Source: Mercurialis annua (Eukaryota; Streptophyta; Magnoliopsida; Malpighiales; Euphorbiaceae). Taken from it: 64,000 nt of DNA. Position numbers and translations under genes: made by a program. Of the stretch, positions 50,479-62,106 are shown in pieces. The stretch lies in the NCBI RefSeq assembly GCF_937616625.2, contig NC_065575.1, forward strand, positions 26,473,001-26,537,000, read 5' to 3'. The notes below the pieces were generated by a model that saw nothing but the letters and a program-made list of their open reading frames with translations, ran no database searches and had not been told where the DNA came from. Each line of letters begins with the position of its first letter. Position 1 is the first letter of the stretch.

Positions 50479-53400
50479 TTTAAGCGTCGTTCCGAACACC
50501 TAAGCATGGTTAGAAAATATTACACAAAGTGTGCGTGAAAAGTGACGCTAGATTAGTATGTCGCGTCTCATGTCTCTTTAACTCGCCGGTCCGATTACCT
50601 AAGCATGGTTAGGTTATATTGCGCAAAGTGTGCGTGAAAAGTGACGCAAGATTTGTATGTCGCGTCTAAAGTCTCTTTAAGGCGTCGTTTCATTACCATT
50701 CTTATGTCGCGTCACAAGTCTCTCTAAAGCATCGTTCCAATTACCTAAGCATGGTTAGTTTATATTACGCAAAGTGTGCGTGAAAAGTGAAATAGATTAG
50801 TATGTCGCGTCTCAAGTCTTTTGACGCTTCGTTCCGATTACCTAAGCATGGTAAGGATAAATTACGCAACGAGTGCGTAAAATGTGATGCTAGATTAGTA
50901 TGTCGTGTCTCAAGCCTCTTTAACGAGTCGTTCCGATTACCTAAGAATGGTTAGGTTATATTATAAAAACTGTGCGTGGAAAGTGACGGTAGATTAGTAT
51001 GTAGCGTCTCAAGTGTCTTTAACCCGTCGTTTCGATTACCATGCTTATGTCTCGTCACAAGTCATGGTTAGGTTATATTACGCAAAGTGTACGTTAAAAG
51101 TGACGCTAGATTACTATGTCGCGTCACAAGTTTCTTTAACGCGTCATTCCGATTATCTAAGCATGGCTAGGTTATATAAGCAAAGTGTGCGTGAAAACTA
51201 ACGCTAGATTAGAATGTCGTGTCTCAAGTCTCTTTAACGCGTCGTTTTGATGACCACGCTTATGTCGCGTCATAAGTCTCTCTAACGCGTCGTTATAATT
51301 ACCTAAGCATGGTTAGTTTATATTATGGAAAGTGTGCGTTAAAAGTGAAGTTAGATTACTATGTCCCCTCGCAAGTCTGTTTAACGCGTCGTTCTGATTA
51401 CCTAAGCATGGTTTGGTTATATTACGTAAAGTTTGCGTGAAACGGGATGCTACATTAGTATGTTGCGTCACAAGTCTCTATAACGCGTCGTTCCGATTAC
51501 CCAAGCATGGTTAGGTTATATTACAAAAAACGTGCGTAAAAAGTGACGCTAGGTTACACGTCTCAAGTCTCTTTAACGCGTTGTTCCGATTACCTAAGTG
51601 TCATTAGGTTATATTACGCAAAGTGTTCATAAAAAATGACGCTAGATTAGTATGTTTCAAGTCTCTTTAACGCATCGTTTTGATTACTATGCTTATGTCG
51701 CCTCACAAGTCTCTTTAACGCATTGTTCCGAACACCTAAGCATGGTTTGGTTATATGACACAAAGTGTGAGTGAAAAATGACACTAGATTAGTATATCGC
51801 GTCTCATGTCTCTTTAACGCGTCAGACCGATAACCTAAGCACTGTTAGGTTATATTGCGCAAAGTGTGCGTGAAAAGTGACGCTAGAGTAGTATGTCGCG
51901 TCTCAAGTGTCTTTAACGCATCGTTCCAATTACCTTAAGCATTGTTAGTTTGCGCAAAGCGTGCGTGAAAAGTGAAATAGATCATTATGTCGCGACTCAA
52001 GTCTTTTAGACGCGTCGTTCCGATTACCTAAGCATGGCTAGGTTAAATTACGAAAAGAGTGCGTAAAAAGTGATGCTAGATTTGTATGTCATTCCTAAAG
52101 TCTCTTTAACGCGTCATTCCGATAACCTATGCAAGGTTCGGTTATATTACGCAAAGTGTGCATTAAAAGTGACAATAGATTAGTATGTCGCATCTCAACT
52201 CTTTTTAACGCGTTGTTTTGATTACCTAAGCAAGGTTATGTTATATTATGCAAAGTGTGCGGGAAAAGTGACGCTAGATTAGTCTGTCGCGTCTCAAGTG
52301 GCTTTAACACGTCCTTTCGATTACCATGCTTATGTCGCGTCACAACTCTCTCTAACGCGTTGTTCCGATTACCTAAGCATGGTTAGGTTACATTACGTAA
52401 AGTGTATGTTAAAAGTGACGCTAGATTAATATGTCGCGTCACAAGTTTCATTAATGCATCGTTCCGATTACCTAAGCGTGGTTAGGTTATATTACGCAAA
52501 GTGTGCGTGAAAAGTTACTCTATATTAGTATGTCGCGTCTCAAGTCTCTTGAACGCGTTGTTTTGATTATCATGCTTATGTCGCGTCACAAGTTTCTCTA
52601 ACGTGTTGTTCTGATTACCTAAGCATGGCTAATTTATATTATGGAAAGTGTGCGTTAAAAGTGAAGCTAGAAAACTATGTCGCGTCATAAGTCTCTTGAA
52701 CGCGTCGTTCCGATTACCCAAGCATGGCTAGGTTATATTACGCAAAGTGTGCGTGAAAATTGACGCTAGATTAGTATGTCGCATCACAAGTCTCTTTAAT
52801 GCATCCTTCCGATTACCTAAGAATGGTTAGGTTATATACGCAAAGTGTGTGTGAATAGTGACGCTAGATTAGTATGTCGCGTCTCAAGTCTCTATAACGC
52901 GTCTATTCGATTACCATGCTTATGTCGCGTCACAAGTCTCTCTAACGTGTCGTTCTGATTACCTAATCATGGTTGGGTTATATTTTGCAAAGTGTGCGTT
53001 AAAATTGACGGTAGAGTACTATGTCGTGTCACAAGTCACTTTAACCCGTCGTTCCGATTATCTTAGCAAAGTTAGGTTATATTTTGCAAAGTGTGCGTTA
53101 AAATTGACGGTAGAGTACTATGTCGTGTCACAAGTCACTTTAACCCGTCGTTCCGATTATCTTAGCAAAGTTAGGTTATATTACGCAAAGTGTGCGTGAA
53201 AAGTGACGCTAGATTTGTATGTGGCATCTCAAGTGTCTTTAACGCATTGTTCCGATTAACTAAGCATGGTTAGATTACATTATGCAAAGTGTGCTTGAAA
53301 AGTGATGCTAGATTAGTTTGTCGCATCTCAAGTCCCTTTAACGCGTCGTTTTGATTAACTAAGAATGGTTAGGTTATATTACACAAAGTGTGCGTGAAAA

Positions 53401-54754
53401 GTGACGCTAGATTAGTATGTCGTGTCTCAAGTCTCTTTAACGCGTCGTTTCGATTACCATGCTTATGTCGCGTCACAAGTCTCTCTAACGCGTCGTTCCA
53501 ATTACCTAAGCATCGTTAAGTTATATTACGCAAAGTGTGCGTGAAAAGTGACGCTAGGTTAGTATGTCGCGTCTCAAGTGTCTTTAACCCGTCGTTCCGA
53601 TTACCATACTTATGTCGCGTCACAAGTCTCTGTAACGCGTCGTTCCGATTACCTAAGCATGGTTAGGTTATATTATGCAAAGCGTGTGTAAAAAGTGACG
53701 CTAGATACGTATGTCGCGTCTCAAGTCTCTTTATCGCGTCGTTCCGATTACCTAAGCATCGTTAGGTTATATTACGCAAAGTGTGCATGAAAAGTGAAGC
53801 TAGATTAGTATGTTGCGTATCAAGTCCCATTAACGCGTCGTTCCGATTAACTAAGCATGGTTAGGTTACATTACGCAAAATATGCGTGAAAAATGACGCT
53901 AGATTAGTATGTCGCATCTCAAGTCTCTTTAACGCGTCGTTTCGATTACCTAAGCATGGTTAGGTTATATTACGCAAAGTGTGCGTGAAAAGTGACGTTA
54001 GATTAGTATTTCGCGTCTCAAGTCTCTTTAACGCCTTTTTTCAATTAGCATGCTTATGTCGCGTCACAAGTCTCACTAACGCGCCGTTCCGATTACATAT
54101 GAATGCTTAGGTTAAATTACGCAAAGTGTGCTTGAAAAGTCACACTAGATTAGTATGTCGCGTCTCAAGTCTTTGTAACGCGTCGTTTCAATTACCATGC
54201 TTATGTCGCGTCACAAGTCTCTCTAACACGTCGCTAGATTAGTATATCGCGTCACAAGTCTATTTTGCTCGTCGTTCTGATTACCTAAGAATGGTTAGGT
54301 TATATTACGCAAAGTGTACGTGAAAAGTGACGCTAGATTAGTATGTCACGTCTTAAGTCTCTTTAACGCGTCGGTACGATTATGTCAGCATGATTAGGTT
54401 ATATTACGCAAAGTGTACGTGAAAACGCTAGATTAGTATGTCGCGCCACAACTCTCTTTAACTCGTCTTTCTGATTACCATGGTTTTGTTATATTACGCA
54501 AAGTGTGCGTGAAAAGTGACGCTAGATTAGTATGTCGCTTCACAAATCTCTTTAACGTGTCGTTCCAATTACCTAAGCATGGTTAGGTTATATTACGCAA
54601 AGTGTGCCTGAAAAGTGACTCTAGATTAGTATGTCGCATTTCAAGTCTCTTTAACGCGTCGTTTCGATTACCTAAGCATGGTTAGGTTATATTACGCAAA
54701 CTGTGCGTGAAAAGTGACGCAAGATTAGTATGTCGCATCTCAAGTCTCTTTAAC
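50465..54754 (+). repeat. Satellite block C, forward orientation (copy B)
   Basis: Counterpart of 18275-22465, longer by 99 bp because of one extra monomer. No gene or insertion. Confidence 0.93.
52976..53173 (+). repeat. Private 99-bp monomer duplication in copy B
   Basis: GGTTATATTTTGCAAAGTG begins at 52976 and again at 53075, with the rest of the monomer (including GACGGTAGAGTACTATG and CTTAGCAAAGTTA) repeated exactly, and the next monomer starts at 53174. Copy A has only one such monomer at about 20787-20885. This is a single, very recent monomer gain and fixes the natural period at 99 bp. Confidence 0.95.
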
Positions 54755-54769
54755 GCGACATAGTAATCT
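54722..54769. repeat. Orientation switch 3, copy B
   Basis: Same arms as at 22433-22480, AGATTAGTATGTCGC (54722-54736) and GCGACATAGTAATCT (54755-54769). Confidence 0.88.
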
Positions 54770-55712
54770 AGCTTCACTTTTAATGCACACTTTCCATAAT
54801 ATAAACTAACCATGCTTAGATAATTAGAACGACTCGTTAGACAGACTTGTGATGCGACTTAAGGATGGTAATCGAAGCTACGCGTTAAAGAGACTTGAGA
54901 CGCGACATAATAATCTAGAGTCACGTTTCACGCACACTTTGCGTAATATAACCTAATCACACTTAGGTAATCGGAACGACGCGTTAAAGAAACTTGTGAC
55001 GCGGCGTAGTAATCTAGCGTCACTTTTAATGCACACTTTGCGTGATATAGCCAAACCATGTTTAGGTAATCGGGACGATTTAGAGAGACTTGTAACGCGA
55101 CATAGGCATGTTATTCGAAACAACGGGTTAAAGACACTTGAGACGCGACATACTAATCTAGCGTCACTTTTCACGTACACATTGCGTAAATATACCTAAC
55201 CATGATTAGGTAATCGAAACGACACGTTAAAAGAGACATGAGACGCGACATACTAATCTATTGTCACTTTTAACGCACACTTTGCGTAATATAAAATAAC
55301 CATGAGGGTAACCGGAACAATGCGTTAAAAAGACTCGTGACACAACATACCAATCTAGCATCACTTTTCCGCACTCTTTGCAGAATTTAACCTAACCATG
55401 CTTAGGTAATCGGAAACTATGCGTCAAAAACACTTGAGACGCGACATATTAATATATTTAACTTTAAACGCACAATTTGCGTAATATAAACTAACGATGC
55501 TTATGTAATTGGAACGATGCGTTAGAGAGAGACTTGTGACGCGAAAAAAGAATGGTAATGAAACGATGCCTTAAAGAGACTTTAGATGCAACATACGAAT
55601 CTAGCGTCACTTTTCACGCACACTTTACGTAATATAACCTAACCATGGTTAGGTAATCGGAACGACGCGTTAGACAGACTTGTGACGCAACATACTAATC
55701 TAGCGTCACTTT
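54755..55712 (-). repeat. Satellite, reverse orientation, left of the element (copy B)
   Basis: Counterpart of 22466-23423; ends with the same CTAGCGTCACTTT before the element. Confidence 0.9.
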
Positions 55713-58700
55713 CCAAAGTTGGTTTTTGGTTGAGTTGCCAGTAAATATTTTGAAATATTATGTTTGGTCTGGTGTTAACAAGCGATGGTTTCAAATGATA
55801 TTTTATGAGATAAATCATTGTTTTAAGAATTTAACGTTGAAGTTATTTTATCATGTTGTAGTATGCCAGCATTTTAAATTTTTGGGATTTACAGAATAGA
55901 TGTTTGAAATCAAAGATTTCTCACTTGAGTTTTAAATTACCGTTTAGCGGTTGGTTTAAATTGAGCTCCCAAAATTTGAAGGGATGGAAATTTTATTAAA
56001 ATACTTTTCCGGATTTACAAATATTTTAAATACGTTTTATAAACGATTGTTTTGGGTTCGACTTGGGTCACCCAAATTTAGGAGTTGAGCTTGGTAGTTG
56101 TAATGACTCGGCTAGCTCGATAATTTTATTGTCTGAGATACTTGGGTATCCGTTTTAAAGCAACTGATTATTAATAAGAAGAGAATTTTTACAAAATGTG
56201 ATTTTGTTTTAACCTTGGGGCTCAGCAAAATTTGGAAGTTTTCGTATTTGTTTTTAATTTCAAAACGAATTTTGAAGCGTACTATTAAAGGACGATATAT
56301 TTACATGGTAAATTTGTAATGAGATTTCAAGGAAATGTTGTGGCATATCCTGATTTGTTCTAAGAATGCTTGAGTTAATTGTGTTCAATGGCATGGTTTC
56401 GTGGTTTACGATTTTCAGATTTGTTATCTTGTGAACATTATTTGTGTTTTATAACTCGCTTGTCTGTTGGACTAAGTTGATTGTTTTAGTTTTGTCTCTT
56501 CGTGCGGTGTAGCACGTGAGATGATCTAATCATGTGGTTATGGTTGCCTTACCTCGATGTATAGTTTTGACCTTTGAGTAAGATCGTCTTTTAGATCTTG
56601 TTTCTCTTTTGTTCGGTTTTGGGTTGCGCGGGGCTTTGCTGTTTCTGTTTCGTGGATCGAAACCTTGGGGTTTCGATATCGAGGATTACGAGGGAAGTAC
56701 TTCCTTCGGATTGGCTGATGATATCTGATTATCCTAGATCGGATATTGAAAACTCTGAACCGAGAAGATAGACCGGTGTATTAATACACTGGTGTTTCCA
56801 TCAAGTCTGAGGATGTGATGCAGGAGCTGGCGGTAAATTTTATAGGAACGTATTTTATGTGCTATTTTCTTTGGATAATCTTAGTCTGGATTGAAGTTAG
56901 TTAGATACTTTTTATAGTACTAGAGATGTAATAAAGTTATTAGGATGAGTTGCCTTATAGCATCGAGTGTTGCTGATTTGAGAAATATTTTGAGGTTATC
57001 GAGTGCACATCTCATAGAGTGTAACGTCTAGCAAATATTTTATTGGGAAATGGATTTCAAAGGTTGAATTATTGAAATTTTTGAAATATTTTCAAAACGT
57101 AATTGTGCCCAGACATATCATGAACATACATTTTGAATGTCACGATTAGGTTTGCATTGAACACTGAGTATGTTCACTAAATAAAAGGTAAATTAATAAT
57201 TGATACATGCATAATAGTACATGCATCACGTGCATAAAAATGATTAGGGTTGGATGCAACTCTTTGGGGATGAGAGATGTCATCACCCTGGCACACAATT
57301 ATGTAAAAATGAATTTTACCGATAAAGTGGTTTTGAGGAAAAAAAAATGTTTTGGAACAAACTCGCGAGTCACATAATGATAAATGTATCTATAAAGTTG
57401 ATGGATTTAAAATGGTTTTGAAATTATTATTTTTACCGAAAGATAGCTAGACAAATACTCTGTGTGATTGAGGTAAATTAAGGACGATTGCGTTGCAATG
57501 ATCAGTTCTATGTTATTTGAATAATTGTGTTTCGTAGGAATTAGTATTGGATATAAGGTTGCACTCGAGTTATTGTTGTAATAAGTGTGATAGATTTTGA
57601 GGTCGGATGAAAGGCTTACGTGTTAGCTTCCAATTTATGATTTGAGGGTTGTGGGATTAAGCGATTTGGTTATGCTCTACGTGTGTGTATACGCCGTGAT
57701 TTTAAAAGAAGTTTGTTTTTAAATATTTGAGTTTGTTCAAATGTTTTGGTTTACTCATATAGAGTTGTGTGAATGAGGTGATTTTCATTACAAATGTTTT
57801 TTTTCCATTTTGAGAAAAGCATAAAAAAATTTAGCAAGTTTGATTTAAAGAGAATAAATTTTTGTCAATTGAACGGTTTCACAGATTTGCAGATTTTATT
57901 TCAATGTAAGGTGTAACTGCGAAATTCAAAATACAAATATTTTGAAAATTTTGATGTGTTTACAAACTAGAGGATTTTTTTTCTCGCAACGGTAAAAACA
58001 TTTTAGTTTTGAATATAAAAGAGGGTATAAGTTGTTAGAGTCTTTTAAAAGAGAAGTGGAAAATATAAATAAAATGTTTTGTGCTTTGGAAATTTTGTAT
58101 CCTGTAAGTTTGACTTGAGCATAACCAATGACCCGGTTAATGGTGAATTTGATCTAGATGATCTTTCGTTTGCGAGGTTACAGTTATATTTGGTGGATTA
58201 ATTTTGAGAATTTCAGTTTGGTATGATTATATAAGTTAGCTGATTCGAGGTTCGAGGATCGTGGTAAATAGGTTTCGCCAACTAGGGTTGGTTGGTCGAT
58301 TTTTTTTGATTGATGATATGATTATGAAATGTTTAGATATTGTTTTTATCGGCTGTTAAACCTTTTGTGTGTGCCACGTGATATTAAATTTGTGTAATAT
58401 ATGTGAGATGTGGTCAATGTTTAGTTACCGTAGGTAGTTGTAGGCTTTATACTTTCGAAAGATTGGAAGAGTCTTTCTGGATGGTTTGTTGTTTAACAAT
58501 TGGGAACTCTGGTTATCATGAGTTAAATTGGTGTACTCTTGGAGTGTTTGTGATATCGTGAGTCTGATTCATTAAGGTTGTTCGTCTTGTGGAGAGTCAT
58601 ATCTAGTCGATATATTAGACTTGGTCATTCATTTGCTATAACGGGTTATTTAAATGTTTTTGATATGGGACACTTGGTGTCGAGTTGTTATATATGCATG

Positions 58701-58944
58701 ATCTTTATCAGTTGGGATTTCAAGATATTCCTTTAGTTTCAATTGAGTTGGTCATTCAGTTGAGGAGTGCACTTAGGAGTCAGAGCTCGTTATGCAGAAT
58801 TGCTATATTTTCTATCCTTATGATACATTGCAATTATTCCTTGTTTGTTTATTTCGGTTGTTATGTGCGCTCTATTTTGTTGTTTTGTGCATTTATGTTT
58901 TGTGTTAAAAATCGAGGACGATTTTGTTTTTAAGTTGGGGAAAA

Positions 58945-61900
58945 TGTAATACCCCGTATTTTTCTCGTTATGTTTTTACTTGATTTCGGATTGGTTCTTG
59001 CATTGAGACACCTTGATTGAGCCTTGTTTTGTATCTTGTATGTTACACATATATCGTGTGGGTATTAGATATTGATTCGATTCATTTTCGGGTATTTATT
59101 GAAGTTGTTTTCCCATGTTTTCCAAAACTGCCATGTGTTAGTAAAACGTTGATATCTCACAATTGAACGGTCGGATCGGGCTCATCTTTGGATATATTGT
59201 TCCTAAGAGGATTTACTAAAATCTGGTCGGTTGGCTTGTTATTTGGAGGTTTCTAACTCTAAAACTACCTTTTAAACCGTGGGCTTTAATTGCAGCCCAA
59301 GTAAAGCCCACAGGAGTCTATAAATAGACCCCTTAAGTTGCAAACCCTAGCCCCCATTAATCTCCAAACCCTAAAAACGAATTTCTTCACTCAAAGAACT
59401 TGATTTCTTCTTTCTAACAAGTCCGGATGCAATTCATTCCGCTAAGAATATGATTTTACATCCTACTCGCAAGATCTACGCGATTTCTACGTTGTGTTCT
59501 TCGTTGGAGGCTTGTGGATTAAATTAAATTCGGTCCAGCCCCTTGAACCTTGGGTTAATACATTATTTATCTTATTGTTCATCATCCTTAGGTATTGTTT
59601 TTATATCCATTTGATTCATGAATTCATTGCTATGTGATTTTGCCTAAAAATGCATAATATAGGATTTTAATGAAGTGAATTGTTGCTATTGTCATGCCAT
59701 GCTTATGCTACTGAGTTTGTATGGATAAAATGATGGTTTGTACATATATAAACTGATGTTACATGTTTTGAAAAGCGTTTGGCATGATTCATCAATGTTA
59801 GGATTTTTCTAGTAATTGTTGTATTTTAATCGATTTACTGGTTTGAATCTATGAAATTGAGATTCTATGCTTAGGTTACTGATATGTATGATATGTTTGA
59901 TGGATTTGATGTTTATGAACTGATCTTGTTGGTTGTATCAACACTTTGGCATGCTCTCGATTGTTTTATCTGAAATTGCGTAAAATGCCGAATTTGGGTT
60001 CTTTAAGAGTTGTAATTGCATAAATGTTTTGCGATGATGTACCTACTGTTCTAAGATGATATATATGATGTTTATATGATTTAGGATCAGTGGCTATATG
60101 ATTTGGGTTGTCGAATGCATGATTTGGTTTGTTTAGCATGTTTAGGCAAATTCTAGCGAAAATGTGTTATCGATTGTTTAAGGGATGTTGGCATGAGTTT
60201 AGATCTGAGTTGGTTTGGTATTTTGAAATTATGTATGATATACTACTGATCTAAATGAGTTTGGGAGTTTGAATTATAAATGTTTTGGTACGTGTTGGCT
60301 TAGTTTGCAAACTAGCTAGTTTTACACTAAAATGCTTTGATTTCAGATTCGATGCTTTGTAATGACTTAAGATCTGAAGTACTTTCATATTATTGATTAT
60401 GGCATGTATATGAACTGATCTAAGGTGTTTTGTTTTGGCAATTCATGTTTGGTCTAGTTTTGGGCTAAGTGCCATGAATTCTTAATTGGCTTGATGTCGT
60501 GAAAAATATATTAATTGATTGCAAATGTTTTGCTATGACATGTGTTATATAAAATGTGATTATTAAGCATGATAGGGCTGTTGTATATTGGTGTTTTTCT
60601 TATTTGGTTGTGTTTGTCCTTTGCGAACTTTTATCGAATTATAATCATGATGCTATACTTGGGTTTTAATGTTTAATTTGAATTCCCTTATTTCTCTAAA
60701 TTGAAACTTTGGTATATTTAAATGATTCCGGACTTTAAACGAATTGTTTTACTTTGGTTGGATATTTGGTTCGGGCTTGGGTCGCCCAATTCGTGAGTAT
60801 AGGCTTGGCAGTTGTGATAACTCGGCTAGCTCACCACTTTGGTTTAAACTTGGTTTTATGATTTTAACTAAGTTATTGAAATGGTTTTCCGGATTATGTT
60901 TTAAAAGTGGGAACTCAATTGGACTTGACTATCGCATGACTTTGGTTATGTTGAATATGTATGATTACTCTACTTCGGTTAATGCTTTGACATTTTGGCT
61001 AAATATGTGTAGTTACATATTGATGGTGTGTACTTTGGATTGGTTGATATCTGTGCTAGTCCTACGTGTTGTCTAGTACTCTCTAGAGTTAGGGGATGAT
61101 ATTAATTATGTTTTATGCCTTCTTTTAGACCCGTCGACTGTTCGTACTTCAGAGGCGAACCAGAGTTAGATTGCTTGTCAGGATCACGTGGATTTAGCAA
61201 GCAGTGAGTTTATATCTCTATTTACCTCTTTATTAAGCAACTGTTATATTTTGTATATATGTATATGTATAAACAGCTTTCGAACTGTTTTCGGCATTGT
61301 GGATTTGATTTGAAACGTGCTACTCGATGGGCATCATCGGGACTGCGTGAGCACCGGTAATGATTATGGTATTGAGGTAGGTTTGAGATACGTCTCACCT
61401 TAGTGAGGGCACCGGTGGAAGATACGTCTCCTGTGCTCACTATTTATTAAGTGATAGTCGGGGATCGGTTATTGAGATACGTCTCACCGACACGACAATG
61501 GATTTAGAATTGTGGATTAGGGTTTCATTGATAATCCATAATGAAAATGTTTTATTAAACATTTTAAAGGTTTTTAACTTAATAAATGTAAATGGTTATA
61601 TAAACTCTACTCAGTAAATCTGACCCCGTTGTTTTCCCAAATTTTCCAGGTTTGTGATTTGAGCATTTGTCGATCTCCGTTTCTTCATTCCCGGAGGTTC
61701 TTTATTTATTTTCAGATTAAAAGAGTCGAACTGTTTTAAACTCTTAGACCGCAGTAGTAGTATTGGATTATTTATGTTTTAGTCTTATACTTAATGTTTT
61801 AGACTATTGTTTGTTGATATAGTTCAACTATGAATTATCGCTTTAGCATGATTACAGTGTTTATGGAATTATATATATTGACATGCTGTTAGACATTATT

Positions 61901-62106
61901 TGCAATAAGCGTATTTCAAATATATGTTGTTATACTGTACTGCTAGATTAGGCTGAAGTCTCGGTTGCCCCCGAGCATGTGATTTTCTGCAGGTTTAATT
62001 GTTTTAAATGTTATAAATTGGTTATCCGCAAGGCTAGCTACGGGTTTTGGTACAACCATACCCATACCCTAGCGCCGGTCACGATTCATGAAAATGGGTC
62101 GTGACA
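58945..62106 (+). mobile_element. Complete 3' LTR, 3162 bp (copy B)
   Basis: TGTAATACCCCG...GGGTCGTGACA, one base shorter than copy A because of a T lost near 61070. That loss shifts the 118-codon frame seen in copy A and shortens it to 110 codons, as expected for non-coding DNA. The structured motif cluster is at 61347-61489. Confidence 0.9.
59279..59374 (+). promoter_or_regulatory. LTR promoter: site II motifs, TATA box, telo-boxes (copy B)
   Basis: Identical layout to 26986-27081: inverted GTGGGCTTTA / TAAAGCCCAC, TATAAATA at 59319-59326, telo-boxes at 59342-59350 and 59366-59374. No difference from copy A is visible over these 96 bp. Confidence 0.75.

Larger units (their letters stand above)
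55713..62106 (+). mobile_element. 5'-truncated LTR retrotransposon, copy B
   Basis: Same element and same breakpoints as 23424-29814, so it was carried along by the duplication and did not insert independently. Small indels (a three-base gain near 56169, one-base gains near 56184 and 56863, a one-base loss near 57634) and a few substitutions separate the copies. No coding capacity. The pol relic and polypurine tract are at 58911-58944, and the palindrome cluster at 56656-56789. Confidence 0.87.
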
